From JABAYQ01 sp042091225 (GTDB lineage Bacteria; Bacteroidota; Bacteroidia; Flavobacteriales; UBA7312): a DNA stretch of 19,105 nt. Positions 1 to 8,283 of the stretch are shown here, piece by piece. The notes beneath the pieces were generated by a model. The model made no database searches and was not told the origin of the DNA. It worked only from the letters and a program-made list of their open reading frames with translations. Position 1 is the stretch's first letter; the number at the start of each line of letters is the position of its first letter. The stretch is taken from NCBI GenBank assembly GCA_042091225.1, contig JBELHW010000032.1, forward strand, positions 1 through 19,105. The letters run 5' to 3'. The position numbers and the translations under genes were made by a program.

Positions 1-32
1 CTTAATATTAATTAATTTATAAATAGCTAACT

Positions 33-1220
33 ATGGCAAAAGAGAATTTTAATCGTACCAAACCACACTTAAATATTGGTACAATTGGTCATGTTGACCA
101 CGGAAAAACTACCTTGACTGCCGCTATTACCAAGGTATTGGCGGACGCTGGATTGTGTGAAGCTCAAGCGTTTGACTCTATCGATAACGCTCCAGAAGAA
201 AAAGAAAGAGGTATCACTATTAATACTGCTCACGTTGAGTATGAAACTGCTAATCGTCATTACGCTCACGTTGACTGTCCAGGTCACGCCGACTACGTAA
301 AGAACATGGTTACTGGTGCTGCTCAAATGGATGGTGCAATTTTAGTTTGTGCAGCGACTGATGGTCCAATGCCACAAACAAGAGAACATATTTTATTAGC
401 TCGTCAGGTAGGTGTTCCTGCTGTTGTTGTATTCCTTAATAAAGTGGATATGGTTGACGATGAAGAGCTTTTAGAATTAGTTGAGATGGAAGTAAGAGAA
501 TTACTTTCTTTCTACGACTTTGACGGTGATAACTCACCAGTTGTTTCAGGTTCTGCACTTGGTGCATTGAATTCTGAGCCAAAGTGGGTTGAAACTGTTA
601 TGAATTTAATGGAAGCTGTTGATGCTCACATTCCTGAGCCTGTTCGTGATAATGCGAAAGACTTCCTAATGCCTATCGAAGATGTATTTACAATTACTGG
701 TCGTGGTACTGTAGCTACTGGTCGTATTGAGACTGGTGTTGCTAACACTGGAGATGCTGTAGATATTATCGGTATGGGTGCTGAAAAACTTGGTTCTACA
801 GTTACCGGAGTAGAAATGTTCCGTAAGATTTTAGATAGAGGTGAGGCTGGTGATAATGTTGGTATCTTATTACGTGGTATTGAGAAAGCTGACATCAGAA
901 GAGGTATGGTAATCTGTAAGCCAGGTTCTGTAACTCCTCACACAAAGTTTAAAGCAGAGGTTTACATCCTTAAAAAAGAAGAAGGTGGACGTCATACTCC
1001 ATTCCATAATAAATATCGTCCACAGTTCTACTTAAGAACTACGGATGTAACTGGTGAGATTCAACTTCCTGATGGGACTGAAATGGTTATGCCAGGTGAT
1101 AACTTAACTATTACTGTTGAATTGATTTCTAAAGTAGCAATGAGCATTGGTTTAAGATTTGCAATCCGTGAGGGTGGTAGAACTGTTGGTGCTGGTCAGA
1201 TTACTGAAATCGTTTCATAG
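33..1220 (+). CDS. tuf: Translation elongation factor EF-Tu
   Basis: EF-Tu is the cytoplasmic GTPase that carries aminoacyl-tRNA to the ribosomal A site. The 395-residue product has the usual family length. The GTPase domain shows the P-loop GHVDHGKT at residues 19-26, the switch I region ending RGITI at 59-63, DCPGH at 81-85 and NKVD at 136-139. The two beta-barrel domains follow, from about residue 205 to the end, and finish with the conserved GGRTVGAG region. The ATG at 33 gives the standard N-terminus MAKENFNR. No Shine-Dalgarno sequence precedes it, only A/T-rich bases. The gene heads a cluster with tRNA-Trp, secE and nusG, a common bacterial order. It ends in TAG, while the other intact genes in the window end in TAA. 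Its promoter is probably left of the window, because the first 32 bases hold no recognisable one. Confidence 0.99.
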   Translation: MAKENFNRTKPHLNIGTIGHVDHGKTTLTAAITKVLADAGLCEAQAFDSIDNAPEEKERGITINTAHVEYETANRHYAHVDCPGHADYVKNMVTGAAQMDGAILVCAATDGPMPQTREHILLARQVGVPAVVVFLNKVDMVDDEELLELVEMEVRELLSFYDFDGDNSPVVSGSALGALNSEPKWVETVMNLMEAVDAHIPEPVRDNAKDFLMPIEDVFTITGRGTVATGRIETGVANTGDAVDIIGMGAEKLGSTVTGVEMFRKILDRGEAGDNVGILLRGIEKADIRRGMVICKPGSVTPHTKFKAEVYILKKEEGGRHTPFHNKYRPQFYLRTTDVTGEIQLPDGTEMVMPGDNLTITVELISKVAMSIGLRFAIREGGRTVGAGQITEIVS

Positions 1221-1235
1221 TTTAGTTTTTAATTT

Positions 1236-1278
1236 ATAGCGAAAGGAGAGATCATTTTTTGGTCTTTCCTCTTGCTAT
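1236..1278 (+). promoter_or_regulatory. Long hairpin between tuf and tRNA-Trp
   Basis: Bases 1236-1254 pair with 1260-1278 around a five-T loop (1255-1259). The stem is about 19 bp, with three G-T wobbles and one A-C mismatch. It lies in the 60-base spacer and ends two bases before the tRNA. Only three T follow it before the tRNA begins, so it is a poor fit to an intrinsic terminator. It could be a double-strand processing site (RNase III type) that frees the tRNA 5' leader and protects the tuf mRNA 3' end. The pairing is read directly from the sequence; the role is inferred. Confidence 0.6.
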
Positions 1279-1280
1279 TT

Positions 1281-1353
1281 ACGGGTGTAGCTCAATTGGT
1301 AGAGTAGTGGTCTCCAAAACCATTGGTTGGGAGTTCGAGTCTCTCCACCCGTG
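1281..1353 (+). tRNA. trpT: tRNA-Trp (anticodon CCA)
   Basis: This 73-base tRNA folds as a full cloverleaf. The 7-bp acceptor stem pairs 1281-1287 with 1346-1352, with discriminator base G1353. The anticodon arm is 1307-1311 with 1319-1323, the loop is 1312-1318, and the anticodon CCA is at 1314-1316. The T arm carries GTTCGA at 1332-1337. CCA is not encoded at the 3' end and must be added enzymatically. A CCA anticodon reads UGG only, which argues against reading TGA as Trp in this genome. The position between tuf and secE suggests co-transcription and processing out of a longer mRNA. Confidence 0.97.
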
Positions 1354-1370
1354 CTTAATAAATTATTAAA

Positions 1371-1562
1371 ATGGCAAAATTTGTAGAATACATTAAAGAA
1401 TCAGCTGACGATTTACTAAATAAAGTATCTTGGCCAACTTGGAGCGAACTTCAGAGTAGTTCTATTGTGGTTGCTGTTGCATCTTTAATTATTGCACTTA
1501 TAGTTTTTGTAATGGATATTAGTTTCCAAAATATAACAAAATTTTTCTACGATTTATTTTAA
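1371..1562 (+). CDS. secE: Preprotein translocase subunit SecE
   Basis: SecE is the small clamp subunit of the SecYEG translocon in the inner membrane. It stabilises SecY during protein export. The 63-residue product is the short, single-span form found in most bacteria. It has an amphipathic N-terminal helix (about residues 3-17), the conserved VSWPTW motif at 19-24, and one hydrophobic membrane segment at about 31-49 followed by a short C-terminal tail. The ATG at 1371 lies 17 bases after the tRNA and follows an A-rich stretch rather than a Shine-Dalgarno sequence. nusG starts 9 bases after the stop, the near-universal secE-nusG pairing, so the two are almost certainly co-transcribed. Confidence 0.97.
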   Translation: MAKFVEYIKESADDLLNKVSWPTWSELQSSSIVVAVASLIIALIVFVMDISFQNITKFFYDLF

Positions 1563-1571
1563 AAAATAACA

Positions 1572-2114
1572 ATGGCAGATAAGCACTGGTATGTAGTTAG
1601 AGCTATAGGAGGACAAGAAAAGAAAGTCTGTACTTACATTGAGAATGAAATTTCTCGATTGAGTTTATCTGATTTTATTTCTCAGATTTTAGTTCCAACT
1701 GAAAAAGTTTTTCAAATCAGAAATGGTAAGAAAATAAGTAAAGAACGTAACTTTTTTCCTGGCTACATTTTAATGGAAGCTAATCTTGCTGGAGAAATTC
1801 CTCACATTGTCAGATCAGTTCCTGGAGTAATTGGCTTTTTAGGTGCTACAAAAGGTGGTGAACCAGTTCCAATGCGACAGTCTGAAGTGAATAGAATACT
1901 TGGTAAGGTTGACGAATTAGCATTAACAGACGAAGAAATGGTAATCCCATTTGTTGTTGGTGAATCTGTTAAAGTTGTTGATGGTCCTTTCAATTCCTTT
2001 AGTGGTTTTATAGAAGAAATAGATGAACAAAAGAAAAAGTTAAAGGTAACGGTAAAAATATTTGGTCGTAAAACTCCTGTTGAATTGAGTTTTATGCAAG
2101 TTGAAAAAGAATAA
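1572..2114 (+). CDS. nusG: Transcription termination/antitermination protein NusG
   Basis: NusG binds the RNA polymerase clamp to affect pausing and Rho action, and links the polymerase to the ribosome through its C-terminal domain. The 180-residue product has an NGN domain at about residues 4-112. This opens with WYVVRAIGGQEKKV and includes FFPGYIL at 61-67 and the VRSVPGVIGFLG region at 80-91. A linker leads to the KOW domain at about 129-177, which contains GESVKVVDGPF. Its length matches ordinary NusG, with no insertion. The start is the only sensible ATG, 9 bases after secE. A 77-base spacer follows before rplK, with no strong hairpin or clear TAnnTTTG promoter box in it. Confidence 0.98.
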   Translation: MADKHWYVVRAIGGQEKKVCTYIENEISRLSLSDFISQILVPTEKVFQIRNGKKISKERNFFPGYILMEANLAGEIPHIVRSVPGVIGFLGATKGGEPVPMRQSEVNRILGKVDELALTDEEMVIPFVVGESVKVVDGPFNSFSGFIEEIDEQKKKLKVTVKIFGRKTPVELSFMQVEKE

Positions 2115-2191
2115 AGTAAAAGCAATTGAGTTATAAATAAGAATTTTCGCTTCCAATAATTTCTTACTAATACTCTAAAAACTAATTAAAA

Positions 2192-2638
2192 ATGGCAAAA
2201 GAAATAAGTAAAGTTGTAAAACTTCAAGTTAGAGGAGGCGCTGCTAATCCATCCCCTCCAGTTGGACCTGCATTAGGTGCTGCTGGTGTAAACATAATGG
2301 ATTTTTGTAAGCAGTTTAATGCACGAACACAAGATAAACAAGGGAAAGTACTTCCTGTATCTATCACCGTTTACAAAGATAAATCATTTGATTTTATCAT
2401 TAAAACTGCTCCTGCTGCTGTACAATTATTGGAAGCTGCAAAAAAGAAAAGTGGATCAGGTGAACCTAATAGAGTTAAAGTAGCTTCTGTTAGTTGGGAT
2501 CAGGTTAAAGCAATTGCTGAAGATAAAATGGCCGATTTAAACGCATTTAGTATTGACTCCGCTATGTTAATGATAGCAGGTACTGCTAGAAGTATGGGAA
2601 TTACTATTAAAGGAGGATCTGCTCCACAAAAAAACTAA
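2192..2638 (+). CDS. rplK: 50S ribosomal protein L11
   Basis: L11 binds the GTPase-associated centre of 23S rRNA at the base of the L7/L12 stalk. In other bacteria it is needed for RelA-type stringent signalling and is the contact site of thiopeptide antibiotics. The 148-residue product is close to the usual 141-147. The N-terminal domain has the proline-rich PSPPVGPALG at 20-29, including the prolines tied to thiopeptide contact in other species. The rRNA-binding C-terminal domain starts at about residue 75 and includes the conserved GTARSMGI. The ATG at 2192 follows an A-rich stretch. rplA begins 6 bases after the stop, so L11 and L1 are probably made from one mRNA, as in most bacteria. Confidence 0.98.
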   Translation: MAKEISKVVKLQVRGGAANPSPPVGPALGAAGVNIMDFCKQFNARTQDKQGKVLPVSITVYKDKSFDFIIKTAPAAVQLLEAAKKKSGSGEPNRVKVASVSWDQVKAIAEDKMADLNAFSIDSAMLMIAGTARSMGITIKGGSAPQKN

Positions 2639-2644
2639 TTTATC

Positions 2645-3334
2645 ATGTCAAAATTGAGTAAAAAATTAAAAGAATCAACTTCTAAAATTGACAAGAATCA
2701 GTTTTATACTGTTGATCAAGCATCAGGATTAGTTAAAGAAATTTCTAATCTAAAGTTTGATGCTTCTGTAGACATTGCTGTAAAATTAGGTGTTGACCCA
2801 AGACAAGCTAACCAAATGGTTAGAGGTGTTGTTACTTTACCGCATGGAACAGGAAAAGATGTTAAAGTACTTGCTCTTGTAACTGCAGACAAAGAAGCAG
2901 AAGCCAAAGATGCTGGAGCTGACTTTGTCGGCCTTGACGATTACATCACTAAAATTAAAGAGGGATGGACTGATGTTGATGTAATTATTACAATGCCATC
3001 TGTAATGGGTAAGCTTGGTGCTTTAGGTAGAGTTTTAGGTCCAAGAGGACTAATGCCTAACCCTAAAACAGGTACTGTAACAATGGAAGTTGGTAAAGCT
3101 GTTTCTGATGTTAAAAAAGGTAAAATTGACTTTAAGGTAGATAAATTTGGAATTATTCATTGTGCAATTGGAAAAGCTTCTTTTGATGCTAATAAAATTG
3201 CTGATAACGCAAATGAATTGTTACAAACTATCGTAAAATTAAAGCCTTCTGCTGCTAAAGGTATTTATATGCAAAGTGTGTATATGTCTAGCACAATGAG
3301 TCCTAGTATTCGAATTGACGAAAAATCAATCTAA
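2645..3334 (+). CDS. rplA: 50S ribosomal protein L1
   Basis: L1 forms the mobile stalk at the ribosomal E site and, in E. coli, represses its own rplKA mRNA. The 229-residue product has normal family length. Domain I is split between the N- and C-terminal parts around domain II (about 70-160). It shows the KLGVDPRQANQMVRG rRNA-contact region and the signature MGKLGALGRVLGPRGLMPNPKTGT. The ATG at 2645 is 6 bases after the rplK stop, and the rplJ start is 12 bases beyond this stop. That spacing is too short to hold a separate L10 autoregulatory leader, so any L10-responsive structure for rplJ would have to lie inside the rplA coding sequence or be absent. Confidence 0.98.
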   Translation: MSKLSKKLKESTSKIDKNQFYTVDQASGLVKEISNLKFDASVDIAVKLGVDPRQANQMVRGVVTLPHGTGKDVKVLALVTADKEAEAKDAGADFVGLDDYITKIKEGWTDVDVIITMPSVMGKLGALGRVLGPRGLMPNPKTGTVTMEVGKAVSDVKKGKIDFKVDKFGIIHCAIGKASFDANKIADNANELLQTIVKLKPSAAKGIYMQSVYMSSTMSPSIRIDEKSI

Positions 3335-3346
3335 TCATAAAACATT

Positions 3347-3868
3347 ATGACAAGAGAAGAAAAAAATAATGCAATTGTTGAGCTAGGTGCTCAATTAGCT
3401 GAAAATAAAAACTTTTATTTAACTGATATTTCAGGCTTAACCGCTGAAAGTAATAGTGACCTAAGACGCCTTTGTTTTAAAAGTGATGTCAAAATTCAGG
3501 TGATAAAAAATACATTATTAAGAAAGGCAATGGAGAAAAACGATTTCGACTTTGCTGAAATGTATGGTTCTTTAAAAGGAAATACTGCGATCATGTTTGC
3601 TGAGTCAACTAATGCTCCTGCAAAAATTATCAAAGAATTTAGAAAAAAACAAGATAAACCTATATTGAAATCTGCTTTAATCGAAGAAAGTTTTTACTTT
3701 GGAGATGATCAGGTTGAAGTATTATGTTCTCTTAAATCTAAAGAAGAATTAATAGGAGATATAATAGGATTATTACAATCGCCTCCAAAAACTGTTATTT
3801 CATCGCTACAATCAGCGGGAGGAACACTTTCTGGAATTTTAAAAACATTATCTGAGAGATCAGAATAA
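3347..3868 (+). CDS. rplJ: 50S ribosomal protein L10
   Basis: L10 anchors the L7/L12 dimers to the 23S rRNA and so forms the base of the ribosomal stalk. The 173-residue product has typical length. The N-terminal globular rRNA-binding domain covers about residues 1-130, with the conserved DLRRLCFKSDVKIQVIKNTLLRKA stretch. The C-terminal helix that binds L7/L12 dimers covers about 135-173. The ATG at 3347 is 12 bases after rplA. An 80-base spacer with two hairpins separates it from rplL, which must be translated several times more often than rplJ because the ribosome holds several L7/L12 per L10. Confidence 0.97.
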   Translation: MTREEKNNAIVELGAQLAENKNFYLTDISGLTAESNSDLRRLCFKSDVKIQVIKNTLLRKAMEKNDFDFAEMYGSLKGNTAIMFAESTNAPAKIIKEFRKKQDKPILKSALIEESFYFGDDQVEVLCSLKSKEELIGDIIGLLQSPPKTVISSLQSAGGTLSGILKTLSERSE

Positions 3869-3871
3869 AAC

Positions 3872-3914
3872 TTAGTGATTACGCACACTAATTATTTAAT
3901 GCTTCCACATTAAA
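3872..3914 (+). promoter_or_regulatory. Two tandem hairpins in the rplJ-rplL spacer
   Basis: The first stem pairs TTAGTG (3872-3877) with CACTAA (3886-3891) around an 8-base loop. The second pairs TTTAATG (3895-3901) with CATTAAA (3908-3914) around the 6-base loop CTTCCA. Both are perfect and stand three bases apart, starting four bases after the rplJ stop. Neither has a GC-rich stem with a long T-tract, so they are unlikely to be full terminators. They could partly attenuate transcription, mark a processing site, or keep the rplL start region (3915-3948, unpaired and A-rich) open. The pairing is seen; the role is inferred. Confidence 0.5.
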
Positions 3915-3948
3915 AACAATATTAATAAACAACTAAAACTAAAATAAA

Positions 3949-4326
3949 ATGGCAGATTTAAAAGCTTTCGCAGATCAGTTAGTAAACTTGACTGTAAAAG
4001 AAGTAAGTGAATTAGCTGATATCTTAAAAGACGAGTATGGTATAGAGCCTGCAGCTGCTGCTGTAGCTGTTGCTGGACCTGCTGCTGGTGGTGGCGGTGA
4101 CGCTGCTGAAGAGAAATCAGAATTTGATGTAGTTCTTAAAGCCGCTGGTGGTTCTAAACTTGCAGTTGTAAAACTTGTAAAAGAATTAACTGGTTTAGGT
4201 CTTAAAGAAGCAAAAGAAATCGTTGATAGCGCTCCTAAAGCTGTAAAAGAAGGTGTTGCTAAAGATGAAGCTGAAGCATTAAAAGCTCAATTAGAAGAAG
4301 CTGGTGCTGAAGTAGAGCTTAAATAA
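3949..4326 (+). CDS. rplL: 50S ribosomal protein L7/L12
   Basis: L7/L12 is the multi-copy acidic stalk protein that recruits and stimulates translational GTPases such as EF-Tu and EF-G. The 125-residue product has the expected layout. An N-terminal dimerisation domain at about 1-33 (DLKAFADQLVNLTVKEVSELADIL) is followed by a flexible Ala/Gly-rich hinge at about 36-55. The C-terminal factor-binding domain at about 58-125 contains KLAVVKLVKELTGLGLKEAKE. The ATG at 3949 follows a long A-rich unpaired stretch that suits high translation in a genus that does not rely on Shine-Dalgarno pairing. A 122-base structured spacer separates it from rpoB. Confidence 0.98.
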   Translation: MADLKAFADQLVNLTVKEVSELADILKDEYGIEPAAAAVAVAGPAAGGGGDAAEEKSEFDVVLKAAGGSKLAVVKLVKELTGLGLKEAKEIVDSAPKAVKEGVAKDEAEALKAQLEEAGAEVELK

Positions 4327-4409
4327 GCACTTCAAAATTTACTCAAAGGTTTAAGTTCTATTGTCCAAATAGAGCTTAAACCCTTTTGTGTTTAAAAAAT
4401 AATGTGCTT
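4325..4409 (+). promoter_or_regulatory. Nested stem-loop / attenuator-like structure between rplL and rpoB
   Basis: An inner stem of 15 bp pairs 4348-4362 with 4368-4382 around the loop GTCCA, with one T-G wobble. It can be lengthened by AAA (4345-4347) pairing with TTT (4384-4386) past a bulged C4383. The run CCCTTTTGTG follows. An outer 6-bp stem, AAGCAC (4325-4330) with GTGCTT (4404-4409), encloses it and starts within the rplL stop codon. In E. coli this same spacer holds a partial terminator and an RNase III site that sets the ratio of ribosomal protein to RNA polymerase mRNA. The structure here suggests an equivalent control point; the function is inferred from position. Confidence 0.65.
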
Positions 4410-4448
4410 GAAAAACTATAAAATATAAGTTAAACTGACTCAAAAATT

Positions 4449-7400
4449 ATGTCTAATAGAATTAATTTTGCATCCACAAAAAATCAATTTAGTTATCCTG
4501 ATTTCCTCGATATTCAAATTGGAGCATTTAGAGACTTCTTTCATATTGGAGTTTCATCTGAAAGAAGAAAAGAAGAAGGTTTATGGCGTGTTTTTAATGA
4601 CCATTTTCCAATTTCTGACTCAAGAAATAATTTCGTCTTAGAATTTATTGATTACAATATTGACCCTCCAAGATACACAATCGAAGAGTGTATAGAAAGA
4701 GGTCTAACTTATAAAGTACCATTAAAAGCAAAATTAAAATTATATTGTACAGATCCAGATCACGAGGATTTTGAGACTATTGAACAAGAAGTTTTTCTTG
4801 GTTCTGTTCCTTATGTGACACCTAAAGGTTCTTTTGTAGTAAATGGTGCTGAAAGAGTAGTTGTTTCTCAACTACATCGTTCGCCAGGTGTTTTCTTTGG
4901 CCATAGTTTTCATGCAAACGGAGCTAAATTGTATTCTGCTCGTGTGATTCCATTTAAAGGTTCATGGATTGAATTTGCAACAGACATACATAATGTCATG
5001 TATGCATACATTGATAGAAAGAAAAAATTACCAGTTACTACCTTACTACGTTCTATAGGTTTTGAAAATGATAAAGATATTTTAGAAATTTTCAATCTAG
5101 CAGTTGAAGTTAGAGTTAGTAAGGCAGCACTTAAAAGAGTAGTAGGTAGAAAATTAGCAGCAAGAATCCTTAAAACTTGGATTGAAGATTTCGTTGACGA
5201 AGATACTGGTGAAGTTGTTTCAATTGAAAGAAATGAAGTAATTATCGATCGTGAAACTATTATTGAAAAAGAACACATCGAAGACATAATTGAATCAGGT
5301 TCTAAGACTGTTCTGCTACATAAAGAAGATGTAAGTAGCTCTGAATATGCAATCATCTATAATACTCTTCAAAAAGACCCAACAAACTCTGAGAAAGAAG
5401 CTGTTATATACATATACAGACAATTAAGAAATGCTGAGCCACCTGATGAAGAAACAGCAAGAGGAATTATTGATAAATTATTCTTCTCTGATCAAAGGTA
5501 TAGTCTTGGTGAAGTTGGACGATTTAGAATTAATAAAAAATTAGGATTAGAAGTTGACTCTGAGATTCAAATCTTAACTAGAGAAGATATTATATCGATT
5601 ATCAAAAACCTTATTGAATTAGCTAATTCAAAAACAAATGTTGATGATATTGATCACCTGAGTAATAGAAGAGTTAGAACAGTTGGAGAGCAATTATCTA
5701 ACCAATTTAGTTTAGGTCTTTCAAGAATGGCAAGAACCATTCGAGAAAGAATGAATGTAAGAGATAATGAAGTTTTTACTCCTGTAGATTTAATTAATGC
5801 AAAGACACTTTCATCTGTTATTAATTCATTCTTTGGAACGAATCAGTTGTCACAATTTATGGATCAAACAAATCCATTAGCAGAAGTTACACACAAAAGA
5901 AGAATGTCTGCACTAGGACCTGGAGGTCTTTCAAGAGAAAGAGCTGGTTTTGAGGTAAGGGACGTCCATTATACTCACTACGGAAGACTTTGTCCTATTG
6001 AAACCCCAGAAGGACCAAATATTGGTCTTATTTCTTCACTATGTGTTTTTGCAAAAGTAAACAACTTAGGTTTTATTGAAACTCCTTATCGTCCGGTTAC
6101 TGATGGTATTGTTGATTTAAAAGCAGATCCAATTTACTTAAGTGCTGAGGAGGAAGACAAAATGACTATTGCCCAAGCAAATGCTCCAGTTGATGAAAAA
6201 GGAATCTTTGGCGATGATAGAATAAAGTCTCGTTACGAAGGAGATTATCCTGTAACAGAACCTTCAAATATAAATTTAATTGACGTTGCACCTAACCAAA
6301 TTGCATCAATTGCTGCATCTTTAATACCGTTTTTAGAGCATGATGATGCAAACCGTGCATTGATGGGATCTAACATGATGCGTCAGGCTGTTCCTTTACT
6401 ACAAGCTGATGCTCCTGTTGTTGGTACTGGACTAGAGCCACATGTTGCAAAGGATTCTAGAGTATTAATTAATTCTGAGGGTAAAGGTGTTGTAGAATAT
6501 GTAGATTCTTCAGAAATACACATTCGATATGAAATAGAAGACTCGGTAAAACTTCTTACATTTGATGAAGATGTAAAGGTTTATCCTCTAATTAAATTTA
6601 AAAAGACTAATCAGAACACATGTATAAATCTTAAACCAATTGTTAAAGTTGGTGATAAGGTAACAAAAGGCCAAGTACTTTGTGAAGGTTATGCAACTCA
6701 AAATGGTGAATTAGCAATTGGTAGAAACCTAAAAGTTGCTTTTATGCCATGGAAAGGTTATAACTTTGAGGATGCTATTGTTTTAAGTGAAAGAGTTGTA
6801 AGAGAAGATTTATTTACTTCTATTCACATTGAAGAAATGGTTGTTAATGTTCGTGATACTAAGCGAGGAGCTGAAGAACTTACTGCTGACATTCCTAATG
6901 TTAGTGAAGAAGCAACTCGAGACTTAGACGAAAATGGAATGATTCGTGTTGGTGCTGAAGTTAAAGCTGGCGATATTATTATTGGAAAGATTACTCCAAA
7001 GGGAGAATCGGACCCTACGCCAGAAGAAAAACTTCTGAAAGCTATTTTTGGAGATAAAGCTGGTGATGTAAAAGATGCTTCTTTAAAAGCTAGACCTTCT
7101 TTCAAAGGAGTAGTTATTGATAAAAAGCTTTTTTCTAAATCTATCAAGGACAAAAGAACTAGAGCAATGGATAAAGAATCTGTTGCAGTTTTAGAAAAAG
7201 AATACAATGTTAAAACAGCAGAATTAAAGTCTAAATTGGTATCAAAACTATTTACTTTATTAAGTGGTAAAACCTCTCAAGGTGTTATAAATGGTTTAGG
7301 TGAAAAGTCTATTGCTAAAGGTGTTAAATATACTTTAAAATCTCTTCAAGCACTAGATTTCGAAATTTTAGACTATAGATCAACTAAATGGGTTGTTGAC

Positions 7401-8249
7401 AAAGAGTTGAATTCAAATGTTCAAACTTTATTAAACAACTATTTAACTAAGAACAGCGAACTGCAAGGTGAATTTAGACGAGAAAAGTTTGTTATTACTG
7501 TTGGTGATGAGTTACCAGCTGGAGTACTAAAACTTGCCAAAGTTTACGTTGCTAAAAAACGTAAAGTTCAAGTTGGTGATAAATTAGCTGGACGTCATGG
7601 TAACAAAGGTATTGTTGCTAAAATCGTTCGTGACGAAGATATGCCTTTCCTAGAAGATGGAAGTACTGTAGATATTGTCTTAAATCCGCTAGGTGTACCT
7701 TCAAGGATGAATTTAGGTCAGATTTATGAAACTGTCTTAGGTTGGGCAGGTCAAAAACTTGATAGAAAGTATTTTACTCCTGTATTTGATGGTGCATCAA
7801 TTGACGACATTAATAAAGAAACCGATGAAGCAGGACTACCAAGATATGGTCAAACTTACTTATATGATGGTGGATCAGGTGAAAGATTTGATCAACCTGC
7901 AACGGTTGGTATTATTTACATGCTAAAACTTGGTCACATGGTTGATGACAAGATGCATGCAAGATCTATCGGACCTTACTCTCTAATTACTCAACAACCA
8001 TTAGGAGGTAAAGCTCAGTTTGGAGGTCAGAGACTTGGAGAAATGGAAGTTTGGGCATTAGAAGGATATGGTGCTGCTAATATCTTACAAGAGATGTTAA
8101 CAGTTAAATCAGATGATGTAATTGGTCGTGCTAAGGCATACGAGTCTATTGTAAAAGGTAGTCCAATGCCTAATCCTGGAATTCCAGAATCATTTAATGT
8201 ATTGATGCATGAACTTATGGGACTTGGACTAAAAGTTTCACTAGACTAA
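4449..8249 (+). CDS. rpoB: DNA-directed RNA polymerase subunit beta
   Basis: RpoB forms one pincer and part of the active centre of RNA polymerase and binds rifampicin in sensitive bacteria. The 1266-residue product is the size usual for Bacteroidota. The rifampicin-pocket region around residues 463-492 (GTNQLSQFMDQTNP, then THKRRMSALGPGG) keeps D472, H482 and S487. These match E. coli D516, H526 and S531, so no common resistance change is seen there. Downstream are the PIETPEGPNIGLI segment, NMMRQAVPLL, KVAFMPWKGYNFEDAI, the AGRHGNKG segment and the C-terminal GGKAQFGGQRLGEMEVWALEGYGA clamp region. The start MSNRINFAS is typical of the phylum. rpoC follows after 34 bases, so the two large subunits are made from one mRNA. 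Confidence 0.99.
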   Translation: MSNRINFASTKNQFSYPDFLDIQIGAFRDFFHIGVSSERRKEEGLWRVFNDHFPISDSRNNFVLEFIDYNIDPPRYTIEECIERGLTYKVPLKAKLKLYCTDPDHEDFETIEQEVFLGSVPYVTPKGSFVVNGAERVVVSQLHRSPGVFFGHSFHANGAKLYSARVIPFKGSWIEFATDIHNVMYAYIDRKKKLPVTTLLRSIGFENDKDILEIFNLAVEVRVSKAALKRVVGRKLAARILKTWIEDFVDEDTGEVVSIERNEVIIDRETIIEKEHIEDIIESGSKTVLLHKEDVSSSEYAIIYNTLQKDPTNSEKEAVIYIYRQLRNAEPPDEETARGIIDKLFFSDQRYSLGEVGRFRINKKLGLEVDSEIQILTREDIISIIKNLIELANSKTNVDDIDHLSNRRVRTVGEQLSNQFSLGLSRMARTIRERMNVRDNEVFTPVDLINAKTLSSVINSFFGTNQLSQFMDQTNPLAEVTHKRRMSALGPGGLSRERAGFEVRDVHYTHYGRLCPIETPEGPNIGLISSLCVFAKVNNLGFIETPYRPVTDGIVDLKADPIYLSAEEEDKMTIAQANAPVDEKGIFGDDRIKSRYEGDYPVTEPSNINLIDVAPNQIASIAASLIPFLEHDDANRALMGSNMMRQAVPLLQADAPVVGTGLEPHVAKDSRVLINSEGKGVVEYVDSSEIHIRYEIEDSVKLLTFDEDVKVYPLIKFKKTNQNTCINLKPIVKVGDKVTKGQVLCEGYATQNGELAIGRNLKVAFMPWKGYNFEDAIVLSERVVREDLFTSIHIEEMVVNVRDTKRGAEELTADIPNVSEEATRDLDENGMIRVGAEVKAGDIIIGKITPKGESDPTPEEKLLKAIFGDKAGDVKDASLKARPSFKGVVIDKKLFSKSIKDKRTRAMDKESVAVLEKEYNVKTAELKSKLVSKLFTLLSGKTSQGVINGLGEKSIAKGVKYTLKSLQALDFEILDYRSTKWVVDKELNSNVQTLLNNYLTKNSELQGEFRREKFVITVGDELPAGVLKLAKVYVAKKRKVQVGDKLAGRHGNKGIVAKIVRDEDMPFLEDGSTVDIVLNPLGVPSRMNLGQIYETVLGWAGQKLDRKYFTPVFDGASIDDINKETDEAGLPRYGQTYLYDGGSGERFDQPATVGIIYMLKLGHMVDDKMHARSIGPYSLITQQPLGGKAQFGGQRLGEMEVWALEGYGAANILQEMLTVKSDDVIGRAKAYESIVKGSPMPNPGIPESFNVLMHELMGLGLKVSLD

Positions 8250-8283
8250 TTTTAAAAATCTTAAAACTCTATATATAATAGAC

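Noticed and set aside
626..895. Open frames on the strand opposite tuf, nusG, rplA, rpoB and rpoC
   Set aside because: They lie wholly inside strongly conserved genes, have no family resemblance and no start context, and are explained by the codon bias of the real genes.
2115..2191. Riboswitch or L1-binding leader in the nusG-rplK spacer
   Set aside because: I could not find a convincing stem or an L1-type motif. The spacer is only A/T-rich, so no feature is claimed.
5811..5935. Rifampicin-resistance change in rpoB
   Set aside because: The residues matching E. coli D516, H526 and S531 are all the sensitive type.
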